Of a DNA stretch of 64,000 bases, positions 23,860 through 33,555 are shown piece after piece. The notes beneath the pieces are model-generated. The model was given only the letters and a program-made list of their open reading frames with translations, searched no databases and was not told where the DNA came from. Positions within the stretch are counted from its first letter, which is position 1. Every line of letters begins with the position of its first letter. Source of the DNA: Amphirosellinia nigrospora (lineage: Eukaryota; Ascomycota; Sordariomycetes; Xylariales; Xylariaceae); NCBI GenBank assembly GCA_004123355.1, contig SCHM01000004.1:4801017-4865016 (forward strand), written 5' to 3'. The position numbers and the translations under genes are program-made.

Positions 23860-25493
23860 ATGATCAGCACATTAAAACAAAGCCCACTGCGTCTCGAAAA
23901 CCTCGGCCACGTCTCAGGTTTCTACGGCAAACTCCCAACAATGAAATCTTGGTCTCCTGACGAGTCAATTAACTTTGACAATACGAATCACTTCCGCCCA
24001 GAGGATAAGCCGTACGTTACCCAAATTTCTCTCAATACGTCTCAGGTAATACCTGCGAAAGGCGCTCCTCAAGTTCAACATCCTGACATCTTGAGGCCAA
24101 GAACCCCCTCACACCTATGACCGAGTATCGCAGTGAGAAAACACAGATCCACCCAAGAGCACTAACCCCAGGACTCGGGCGAACAGTTAACCATCACAAC
24201 GATGAGTCAAACACAGAATCTGCTAATGGATTTACACGCCAGTCGCTGACGCCATCGTACGCTCACACCCCCTCGCACCCAATCACATCATACTCAGCCA
24301 AGCCAAGCGAAATATCACAAGATTATTTCACTTGTACCTCAATAAGTCTCTGTGAGAGTCCAAGCACTTATAGTGAAAATGGTCACAATACGCGTAGCGG
24401 TTACAGCATCGCGCCCACCCCCATATCGGCTTATTTACCGACACTAAATGGGCAATCAACGCGGGGGATAGCTTTTCGGAAATCAATGTTCAGCGGCCAT
24501 CTCAAATCCAACCGTATCGCCCACAATCACAGGTCGATAATTTAGTGTCGTCAAATACGCCTACTCTCATCTCTCCCATTTCAGCAACCCATCCTACACT
24601 CACTCCACTTCTCACGCCTACTAGCCCTTTTGGATTTCGATCCTGTCAAGCGAATACCCTTCCCCTTCCCCTGCTTCTCCCTCTTCCCTGCGCAGTCGAT
24701 CGTCCTCTGTTTCGTCGGTCGGATATGGCGCATTTTCTCCTAGTCCCATTCGCCCAAAACAAGCCTCGTTTGTGGATCGCGCGCGCGCCCGTATTGAGCG
24801 AGGCTTAGTTATGACAGGCATGCGACCTCCGCCTAGTTTCAAGGTAAATAACGTGTCCAGGTCAGCTTCAAACAGAATGTGGAACAACGTCAAGAGTTCA
24901 ACTTCCACTGTCACTCTACCGGCGGTCGAATCATCTTGGGTCCAGGAGAGCTTTGGTGGCGACAAAGAGACAAGTGGTAGGCAGTTCGCTGCCCCTACCT
25001 CATCTGTTGAAACACAAGGAAAAAGGTATTCACGGCAAGCTTCTAGGCCTTCCACGCCTCCCACGCCCACCCCGGCGCCACGCTCACTTAGGAAGGGGGT
25101 ACCCAGCTTACATATTAATACAGGATTCACATATATGCCGCCCCCTACAGGCGTTTTTGAGCTTGAGGCGCCACTAAACAGTCCTTGTCGAGAGATTAGT
25201 GACAATTCTTTGTTCCTCGACCATGGTACTAGTGACATCCGCCCTCAGACCAGGTCCTCAATTTTATTCATGGAACAAACTTCTGATAACCGCCCGAATT
25301 TGCCTTCCCAACTTTCACAACGCAAATCGGTTAAGAGACGCAAACTGTCTCGAAAGCAGGGTATTACGCAATTAAGGTAAGTTGGAATCAAACCCTACAA
25401 TATCAGGATGAGTTATAAATTAAAAACCCGCTAACCTTGTGCCATTTTAGAGAGAAGAGCCAAGCCACGATTTTTTATAATTTACGCTCCTAG
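23860..25493 (+). CDS. low-complexity protein of unknown function, frame-broken
   Basis: Not recognised. A frame opens at the ATG at 23860 (M-I-S-T-L-K-Q-S). It continues as a Ser/Thr/Pro-rich, probably disordered protein in three frames, with changes near 24117 and between 24540 and 24770. The longest clean piece (24772-25376) has R-P-S-T-P-P-T-P-T-P-A-P-R and, near its end, a basic K-S-V-K-R-R-K-L-S-R-K-Q that could be a nuclear localisation signal. A well-formed intron at 25377..25450 (GTAAGT; GCTAAC branch; TTTTAG) joins a short last exon ending at the TAG at 25493. The intron supports a real gene. No catalytic motif or membrane segment is visible. A regulatory or scaffold role is possible but unsupported. 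Confidence 0.5.
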
Positions 25494-26296
25494 TTAATGC
25501 CCAAATTTTGGCTCGGGGTGTCACAAGGGCTCTGATTAAGGGCTTGGAATAGGTTCAATTTGAGTAATAAACGGCTATGGTGCCAAAGGGGCCATATAGA
25601 TCTAGGTTTCCTTTTCCCCTCGGAGGGGAGTTCGAGTCCTTTTATGCTTAGAATTCCCTTCCTTTCCTTTCCTTTCCTTTCCTCTACGGGACCGAAAGTT
25701 AAGACCTCTATAGCCGGTGAGGCGAGTGTCTCGGTGTTCAAGTTCAGCTCGGTATCTGCTTCTAAGACTCACGATAACTTCGTACGACTACCTCAGCCTC
25801 GTAGGGTAGTATCTCGCGAGCTCCGTATAGGACCCTGTGTGGCACTGTATTGCGCACTGACCAGGGTCCGTGTGACACGGGGATGATCGGTGAAAGATCG
25901 CCTCCTTAGGTAAATTAGTTGACTCGAGAGAGTATATGTACAAGAATGGTACGTATCACGGCCTACTTACACTAACACTAATAGATAGTCATCCTACATT
26001 TTTATTTTGTCACACAACTACGAAGAATGGAAACATAGCGTCCAAAAGAAAAACTATTACTTATATATACGAGGATAAACAAATAGTTAATTTATATTGA
26101 AACCTATTGTCTACTTCAGTAACTCGTAAGCGACTCCATAATATACTTGTGTACTATATTTAACCCTGTTTTAGTCCTATATGCGTTCGTATACATCCTG
26201 CGGTAACAAAGTAGCAAGCAAGACTGCCCAGATCGTATGAAGGCAGTCACATACCAGCAGGGCCTCCTCCGGCGAATCTATAAGTTGCGAATGGTG
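25494..26296. other. intergenic, 0.8 kb
   Basis: Convergent spacer before the GH131 gene. It holds a short TTTCC microsatellite and AT-rich DNA at 25980-26170. No gene supported. Confidence 0.4.
25657..25682. repeat. (CCTTT)n microsatellite
   Basis: About five copies of a CCTTT pentanucleotide in a row. Non-coding. Confidence 0.85.
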
Positions 26297-27330
26297 TTAT
26301 AGCGAAACGCAACCATTAGCGCTATCCTCGAGGAACAAGCCGCCGTAGATCTGGCCTTCGTTCAAGTTCTTCTCCTGGTACCCTACGTTCACCACGTCGG
26401 AGCTCTCGGTCGGCTTCTTCAGGATGCCGATCTGGTACTGACCGCCGCCCGAGTTGTCGTTGTACAGCGCCGATGTGACGCTCTTGAGCGCCTCGTCGTC
26501 TTTGGAGTAGTAGACTTGGAGGGTGCTGTTGTAGGGGTCATGTTAGCTACCGCACGCCCGCTCGCTTTCAATGTGTTTTGAAAGAGAAGGGTGATTGCTT
26601 ACTTCTTGCCAAAGTCGAGCGTGATGGCAAAGTTCTGCCATGCCGTCTCGTCGATTGGCGTCGACCAGACCTCGTGTTCTGCCGGTTCAGGACCTTGAAG
26701 GTGTTCTTGTCGCCGCCCTTTCCAATGAGCGTCCCCGTCTGGAAATTGAATTGGTTCGCGCTGTAGTCGGACGACTCATGCCAAACGTTCTAGAGGCAGC
26801 CGTGAGCCCGGGTTTTATTCCGACTGTGGCCTATCGTCTAGCTGGAGGGGGCGATGAGAGAGAGAGAGAGAAACTCACCAGATACTCGTGCGTCAGGTTC
26901 AATTTCCTCTGCGGGTCTTGCTTAACGCTGAAATGCAGCGTGCGGACGCCCGTCGTGCCAGGTCCGCCCTCATTGGTGTCGCCCTGGATCTGCAGGCCGG
27001 CACGGCGGAAGCCGTTCTGCGTCTGGAAGATGGACTGGTCGTTGACGGTCACCTCGATTGCCTTGGTGGTCGCGTTGTCGAAGCGCGAGCTCGTCACGTT
27101 GGGGAACTGCAGCGTCTGGCTGAACTTCTCGTCCCCGCGGATGTAGTCGGGGTTGAACGGGCTCGTGGCGTACGAGTCGAAGTCCGTCGGTATCAGGGAT
27201 GACTTCACGAACCCGTTGAGCATGACCGGGCACTTGATTGCCCCTGTCCCGCGCTTCTCGGGGGCGAGGGCAGTGCCGAGGATAGCGCCACGACAGCTAG
27301 GATGCTGCTCAGAAGAGTAGTTGAAACCAT
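26297..27330 (-). CDS. secreted glycoside hydrolase family 131 protein, frame-broken
   Basis: GH131 enzymes are fungal secreted beta-glucanases with activity on beta-1,3/1,6- and 1,4-glucans. The start at 27330 gives a signal peptide (M-V-S-T-T-L-L-S-S-I-L-A-V-V-A-L). Typical blocks follow in order: F-D-S-Y-A-T-S-P-F-N-P-D-Y-I-R-G, then N-G-F-R-R-A-G-L-Q, then T-T-G-V-R-T-L-H-F-S-V, then L-N-L-T-H-E-Y. After an intron (donor just past H-E-Y-L) come Y-S-A-N-Q-F and W-Q-N-F-A-I-T-L-D-F-G. After a second intron come N-S-G-G-G-Q-Y-Q-I-G-I-L-K-K-P and the C-terminal block ending D-S-A-N-G-C-V-S-L. Frame changes lie near 27263, in C runs just after the signal peptide, and near 26690. No cellulose-binding module. 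About 290 residues. Confidence 0.85.
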
Positions 27331-27974
27331 CGTGCTCCGATTGGTATGGCTAAACTTTATTTTGCTGAAGCTATCTTGGAGGTCTGTCACGATTAATCGA
27401 AGCCATTGTGACCTGGGAAAACCTGGCTTTTTGTGTATGAGGACATCGTGGCCAGCGTGGAAAGCCGCACCCGACGGTCCGGCTCGTCTCGTTTCTGAAC
27501 GGGCAGATCGAAGATCAACAATATTCTGGGGGGGCGGGCGAATAGGGACATCTCGTTCCGTGCAATATATCCTAGACGGGACGGTTGGGGAAATGTGGAG
27601 GAGGTCAAGGGCGTTTCGGAAACGTGCTTGTTCGTGCCGGACGATCATCCTTAATTGGGCATTGTGCCTGGCTAAAGCAATTCTTCCGCCGTTGTGACGA
27701 ATGACGCGATCCCGAGAATTAAATAATTATGCTACGCAAAAGACACGGTATTCGTCGACATTTATGTAGTCTTGGAAATGCCGGTGGGTTTGGGAACAAG
27801 AAACAAAAGTTGTATATTAATACTAATAGCACTGCGTATTAAGTGTCACTATGGCTTAATCATATATATGATCTATGTTGACAATAGGAAAAGTAAATTG
27901 CGCCCCAATGTTCTAATGAGACCTCCTGTTGATTTTGCGACTCAAATAGGACCCGATGTTATTCCAAATCTGTT
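27331..27974. promoter_or_regulatory. spacer upstream of the GH131 gene
   Basis: 644 bases between the GH131 start and the end of the next leftward gene. It must hold the GH131 promoter; the part past 27720 is AT-rich. Reading frames here are short and low in coding signal. Confidence 0.4.
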
Positions 27975-28320
27975 TTAAGAGGGCAACCAAAGTCTTTTTA
28001 GGGGGATCTTTTCAGGAGTTTGAGGGCGACGAACGATGCGAGGCCAGTCGCGACTTCGATCTCTTGACAATGACCTGTTCCGTCCTTTGTTTCTTAGATC
28101 GTCATACTAATATCAGTTAGCATTAGGGAGCAAATAGGAGTTAAATCACTTCGGAATTGAGGATATCCTCGCAACTTACAAACCGATCGAACTCTTCTTG
28201 TTCTCGCCTCACCCTAGCGAGTATGCGCGTCGTATACGACTCTGCTGAGTCCGACGACGATGAAGATGACGACCAGCTGGAGACAGTTCTCCTACTGTAT
28301 CGGCTCTGAGGGCTGGACAT
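27975..28320 (-). CDS. small spliced Ser/Arg-rich protein, 90 residues
   Basis: Two exons, 28320..28180 and 28106..27975, join in phase around an intron with a GTAAGT donor, a GCTAAC branch point and a TTAG acceptor. The product begins M-S-S-P-Q-S-R-Y-S-R-R, has a run of seven serines, then R-I-L-A-R-V-R-R-E-Q-E-E-F-D-R-F, and ends K-I-P-L-K-R-L-W-L-P-S. The second half has S-R-D-R-S-R-D, an SR-like element. No family recognised. The exact splice signals and the open second exon make a real gene likely, though a longer 5' part cannot be excluded. Confidence 0.5.
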
Positions 28321-29406
28321 TTGCTTAGCGTGATGTCTAATGATGATTGGAAGTTCTTACGATGGAAGATAGATTTTTCAGAAATAATACGCGTTCGCAC
28401 TCGTGAGTAGAGGGTAGCTTGTAAGTTTAAGTTTATTTTTGACTTTCAAGATCTAGGTTTGGGAGAAGTGAAGCAATTTAAACTTCAAATTCCCAAGAAA
28501 TCCCTTTTCTGTTAGATGTAGCTCGATAATGAATTTCCATCCATTATCGAATAGGGATAAGGCGATTGTGCACCAAAACGTTGTTTCGCAGACAAAGAGC
28601 AGCTTAGAATGTGGTTGATAAGGATGCGAGACAAGGCCTTTGTCGCGCACTCTCGCGTATTCTAATATCAATGATTGAGATGTAAACTGCTTCTTCGTCC
28701 GAGTTTTTCATTATGAGGCATGAAGGCTTTTGTATTTCTCGTTTGATCATAATCAGCTTATTTCATTATTGGTCTGAACAATTGGCGTCGGAAGATTCGT
28801 ACGTTCAAATGCCATGCCTTTAGAAGGGGGTACCAGTAGTTCTTCAATATGATTCGTGATAGCTTTCTCTCTTATCTTAATATAGTAGATACTGTGGCGT
28901 TCATCCCCGGACTTCGTCCCCTTGAGCCTTAGTTGTGCGCAAGAGCTCTGCGAGGCGGTAGTGAGGGATACCGGGTATCGTGAACCGTAAATGTCAGACG
29001 CGAAGAAAAAGAATATTATGTTTTAATCTAGATTTTAGGTCGTTCATGATAAGACTATATTTTATCTCTAAGGGGATCTAAAAACCATGCTAAATTTAGC
29101 ACATGGGTATTTTTGGCTGCTTGAATTATTGTATCAGAAACTCGTAATGAAATAGTGGTCTACTTCTATTGTTCACAGCAATTGGAGCCCGAACGCCAAC
29201 GTTAGAATATATAAGATTGCGTCTTGGGTAGCTTAAAATCATGTTAATGTACGTATGTAAGCGACTGTATACGGCCGAGTCTCCGCCTTGACAACGTTCT
29301 ATCTTTTGATAATGTGATACTATAAAGCTGCAGCTCTGTTCCGCGACAAACCATCTCAAGTTTCCAAAACCTCTCATGATAAGGGTGGTAAAGTGAGACT
29401 CAATTT
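28321..29406. other. intergenic, 1.1 kb
   Basis: AT-rich spacer between two leftward genes. Several short open frames, none with coding character that I can support. Confidence 0.4.
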
Positions 29407-30504
29407 TTACCTTTTTCTACTGAGGTTTGCAATGTAATACTCTAATTGCTGAGTGAACCCTAGAACCGGTTGGGACCGCGCCACTTCTTTAATCGTCGTA
29501 GGTACATAACCGCTGAAGCTACCCTTGACGGGCATGGAACCGATTCCAGCCGCCTCCTCTTCTACCTCCTCGGCAGTTTTCCATCTAACAAAGTACGCCT
29601 TTGGAGGATTTAGGCCGGGGACAGTATTCAATGCTGCCCAGAACTTTTCAACCTCCTTGGCCCGGCAAGCTTGGGAACCGTTAAAATCCTTCAGGTGAGC
29701 GAAAGTGATATCATTTGGAAGCTTCTCATCAAAATCGTGGCTCTTGATAGCTTGCAAAAGCTCTCGGTTATAGTCGATTATGTCTTCGTCGTCTCCGATG
29801 TCGTCTCTGAAGCACTTGTAGTCTTCAAGTACACGCTTATCCGCCGTCTTGTTGTTGATGAGGATCAGATAGTCTTGCAGTTGAACACTGCTATATGCTA
29901 AAATGCCGAAAATGAGCTCAAAGGCGCTACGTATCTGACTCTCATCTGAATTGACGCTCAAATCCCGGTATCTCATCGCTTCCCAAATTTCCTCGAGGCG
30001 GACTATGAAGTGCGGCCACCAATTCACATCCTGGCTTTTGCTAGGGCTTGCCGTAAGCGTTTGATCGATTTTCCAGGGGTTGCGGATGTTCGTTATATGA
30101 AAGTTTTCGAGAAAATAATAGTCGATTGGTTTGACGCCGGTATCTCGGATCTCATATAGTGATAGAGGACGGGCAGATCCCACATGCGCAGGTCGCCGAG
30201 TCCGAACCCTCTCGTACAGTCTTTTTGCTCTTCTCTCCTTGTCACAGACTAAAAGGGGGGCGAAAGCAGTTTCGTAGTTTTCCACGATGCAGTCAACGCC
30301 CTCGTATGGGACACCTCCAAACTTGTGCTGGGGAAAAGGGCTGGGTCGGTGGGCAGCGAGACTGTCGCCATCCCAGAAGCTGATGTACACGAGGGTTGGT
30401 CTTTGGCAAAGGGCGGTGAATATTGCTTCGGAAACCGAATTCTCGAAGCCCACGCCTAATTCTCCAATCCTCCTGGCGATAACGTCTGGTGCTTGTTTCG
30501 GCAT
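29407..30504 (-). CDS. orphan 365-residue intronless protein
   Basis: A single uninterrupted exon starts at the ATG at 30504 (M-P-K-Q-A-P-D-V-I-A-R-R) and ends S-R-K-R. The product is soluble and mixed alpha/beta in character, with no signal peptide or membrane segment. Notable stretches are L-V-Y-I-S-F-W-D-G-D-S-L near residue 38, a basic patch (K-E-R-R-A-K-R-L-Y-E-R-V-R-T-R-R) near 90, W-W-P-H-F near 160, an acidic block (D-D-I-G-D-D-E-D-I-I-D) near 240 and a C-terminal Y-Y-I-A-N-L. I recognise no family. It lies alone between AT-rich spacers, 2 kb from the next gene. Length, lack of breaks and composition argue that it is real. Confidence 0.65.
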   Translation of the reverse strand: MPKQAPDVIARRIGELGVGFENSVSEAIFTALCQRPTLVYISFWDGDSLAAHRPSPFPQHKFGGVPYEGVDCIVENYETAFAPLLVCDKERRAKRLYERVRTRRPAHVGSARPLSLYEIRDTGVKPIDYYFLENFHITNIRNPWKIDQTLTASPSKSQDVNWWPHFIVRLEEIWEAMRYRDLSVNSDESQIRSAFELIFGILAYSSVQLQDYLILINNKTADKRVLEDYKCFRDDIGDDEDIIDYNRELLQAIKSHDFDEKLPNDITFAHLKDFNGSQACRAKEVEKFWAALNTVPGLNPPKAYFVRWKTAEEVEEEAAGIGSMPVKGSFSGYVPTTIKEVARSQPVLGFTQQLEYYIANLSRKR

Positions 30505-32531
30505 TTTGACGATAGGTGATGCGGCTGTTGATTTTGGTAATGGTGTTGATGCTCTTCCTGAAATATGCTATCTTGAGAAATAGCTAGCAATTAATACTTC
30601 ATAGATGTCTAACTTGGCAATGTGAGTTTGCGTATCACATGTTTTTCACTGTGATAGATGCCAACCAGTTATCTCTCAAATTTCATCCCTTGGTACTCCT
30701 GATGTCCGTATGATGTATCTCTATTGGTCGCACTTCTTTCGGCTTCCGCCTACGCCACTTATTTTGCGATTGTTGTTTTGGATTTCAAAAGGGATATAAT
30801 TTGGCAAACAATAAGTAAAGGAACCCATCCACGTAGTCATGCGACCGAGTCCTGATAGTAAGGGATCGGCTGCTCTGCCTATTACATATCAACACGATAA
30901 TTACTTATATTGCCCATATTTCTAAGGGAAATGCTATCAACATCTCGCGAGCCCAAATGATTAATGGTCTTGGCTAATTTATTTCATCAAAGAGCGATCC
31001 TAAGTTTAAAATCTTCTAATATCGTGGAACACATGTTGGCTAATTGGTTGCAGCATGTCGCGCATCTTGTAGCGATGCATACACGTCAGCAAATTTAAGC
31101 ATACGTCTGTTCCAGTTATCTATACCGTTGGGCGATAGCTGTTATCATGATGACAGTGTATAGATCATCTTAGTTCTATCTTAGGTAGTATAGGCAATAA
31201 AAAGTCGTCTGTACCTGGGAACCTCTCCTGTTCGGAAAAAGACTGAGTATTTTACGTGGCTTGTCGAATGCCTCCGAAGTGAAGATGGTTGTAACTATGC
31301 AAAGTAAGTTGGTCAGATCTTGCTATATGTCGCCCATAGCCACAATACCATAAATTCTCTGCAGTAGTAGTCTTTCTGTGGAACTGGCTCATCCCCTGGA
31401 AAGTATCTAGTTGCTTTGTGGAGTGTTATATCCCATGTCGATATTGATGATTGCTTCCCGATCGTAGTCCGGGTGAGGCTAGTTTGGAACTGTCGATGTC
31501 GCCCCAGCACTGCTCAAATAATACCGCAATTGAATCAAGCCCGCCTCGCGTGCATCCTACTAGTAGTCGCTACCTACCTAGAGTCTATTACAGCTAGCTC
31601 TACTGTCCTTTATGCACAATATAATGACTGCGCCCTGCATCATCAGTCTGATTGGTACAGACAGCGGCATGCCAGGTGACGATAGGTTACTCCTCACAAC
31701 ATGGCCCTCAGAGAGCTGTTTTATCATCCTCACGCGAACTGATTCAATTCGTTGGCACACATATCTAAGTGTAATCTATACAAGGAGATGAAATTTCTAA
31801 ACATTGTATGAAGCATTCAATATCCTACTCATTATACTAAAAAGTAATATCTAGGCGGCCGTTTATATAAATCTCCTGGCTAAGGCAAAGCCGATAAAAT
31901 CCATGTTCAGATTTGGGCTACTAAAACAACATTCATTAATTATACAAAATATTAATAGCGTTGCCAGGTCTACTGTGCCTACGGTCTACCTATATAGTCG
32001 TACGAACACGAACTTGCGTAGATCGGGCCCGAGCTGAAACGGCCGCCTTGCCGGGCGCGATAATATCTCTTAACGGTGACCGACAAGTTGAGGCAGGAGC
32101 CTAGAAACTAGAATTGACAGGTTGACTATGTCTCAACCAGAATGTGCTCAATAGTACCATTCCACTCCACGACGGGAATGGCGTTTATAAGCCACCTCTG
32201 TGAGACTAGGCGCTGACACGAAATACGGAGTAATCTGGGGTTTGACTAAGGTTAGCGAATCAGGATTTAGAGATCGGCGGTTAGTTATGTTATAGCCATT
32301 TCGCTATTGAAAGCGGTAGTATTCAAGCTAGGTTAGATGACAAGATGAGGCGTTTTTGCAGACGGAAACAGCCAATGAGGATATTCCGCCAGTAGCTTCA
32401 ATGTAGCTAGAGGAAAGCCGCATGATACATAAATGAGGAAGCGCCCGCTTCTGCAACTTGGAAGAAGTGTTGACATCAAATATGGTCAAGGTATACCTAT
32501 CTTAAAATATCGCGCCTTACCTCTCTCTACG
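30505..32531. other. gene-poor AT-rich spacer, 2.0 kb
   Basis: Between two divergent genes. Long AT-rich runs (30880-31000, 31780-31980) and no supported gene. It could be decayed repeat DNA; I see no clear repeat ends or transposase. Confidence 0.45.
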
Positions 32532-33023
32532 ATGTCTGACAAGAAACCGACTCACGTCCCGCCCGAACTCTCGGACCTCCACTGCTACACTGAAACGGAG
32601 GGCGTCATAACGACGACCATGTTCGACGTGCCGGGCTACAAGGTTGTCCGGGTCCTAGGCACGGTATATGGCCTCACGGTGCGATCGCGTAACATCGCGG
32701 CGAGTTTGGGCATGGTTCTGAAGAGCATGGCGGGTGGTGAGCTACGCTGGTTCACTAACATGGTGAGTTGTTTTGCGCGGGCGAGCGGGATGCAGAATTC
32801 CAGACGCTGACTTGTGACGCCGTCGTAGCTCTATTCTGCGCGAAACGACGCTATAACGCGGGTAGTGGCCGAGACAAAAGCTCGTGGTGGAAACGCCGTC
32901 ATCTGTATCCGCTTTGAATCCGGGGACATGGGGGGGTTTGCGCAGTGTTGCGCCTATGGCACTGCCGCCATTATCGAGAAAATCGACCCGGCCGTAGCAG
33001 CCCCACCGCAACTAGGGGCTTAG
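32532..33023 (+). CDS. UPF0145 (YbjQ-like) family protein
   Basis: Two exons, 32532..32762 and 32829..33023, give 141 residues. The intron has a GTGAGT donor and a TCGTAG acceptor. Family features are visible in order: T-T-T-M-F-D-V-P-G-Y-K-V-V-R-V-L-G-T-V-Y-G-L-T-V-R-S, then the helix around L-K-S-M-A-G-G-E-L, then A-R-N-D-A-I-T-R and G-G-N-A-V-I-C-I-R-F-E-S. UPF0145 proteins are small homo-oligomers described as putative heavy-metal-binding; their role is not established. The family is mainly bacterial but also occurs in filamentous fungi. An upstream ATG at 32433 is in frame, but the downstream one fits the family N-terminus. No breaks. Confidence 0.8.
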
Positions 33024-33555
33024 GCTTAGGGGGTGGGCCCTGAATCTACCCCGGATTGCCTGAGAACTTAGACTCCTTAGAACTTACTTACCTAGTGTGC
33101 ATACGTCTTGACGGGACACTGGATATGTACTTAATTACCATGTTAGGTCGACTACCTGCACACTGAAGGAGATCTCCTCAAATTTTCTAGATTATATTGT
33201 CGACAGAAAATACTGTATTTCAAACAAAAACAGGTGAGCAAAACTGCACGAGAGTTTATCGGGGTTGTGTTATGAGTACCGGAATGAGGTGACTTACAAG
33301 CCACAATCAATTCCAAGCTCGCGCCACGAACCCGCCCACCCATTCCGCCACGTCAAGTCAACCCGGAGTCAGTGCTGCCGGTTTCGTTCTCTACTCTCAA
33401 ACGGTCAAATACATACATACCCTTCCTACAAGACAACACAAACTCATCAATGCGATTAAAAAACTGGTGATAGATAGGGTCGTCACTGGTGAAAATGGGT
33501 ATGTAACTATACGTCATCGACATCGCGTCATCCCGAAAGAGACCCGGCAGCTCGG
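33024..33555. other. spacer upstream of dapB
   Basis: 532 bases, with the UPF0145 3' end and the dapB promoter. No gene seen. Confidence 0.45.

Noticed and set aside
25600-25650. GGGGAGTTCGAGTCC, a T-arm-like string
   Set aside because: No acceptor, D or anticodon stem could be fitted around it.
26888-27202. 104-codon rightward frame over the GH131 gene
   Set aside because: Antisense of a recognised GH131 domain; GC-rich codons keep the opposite frame open.
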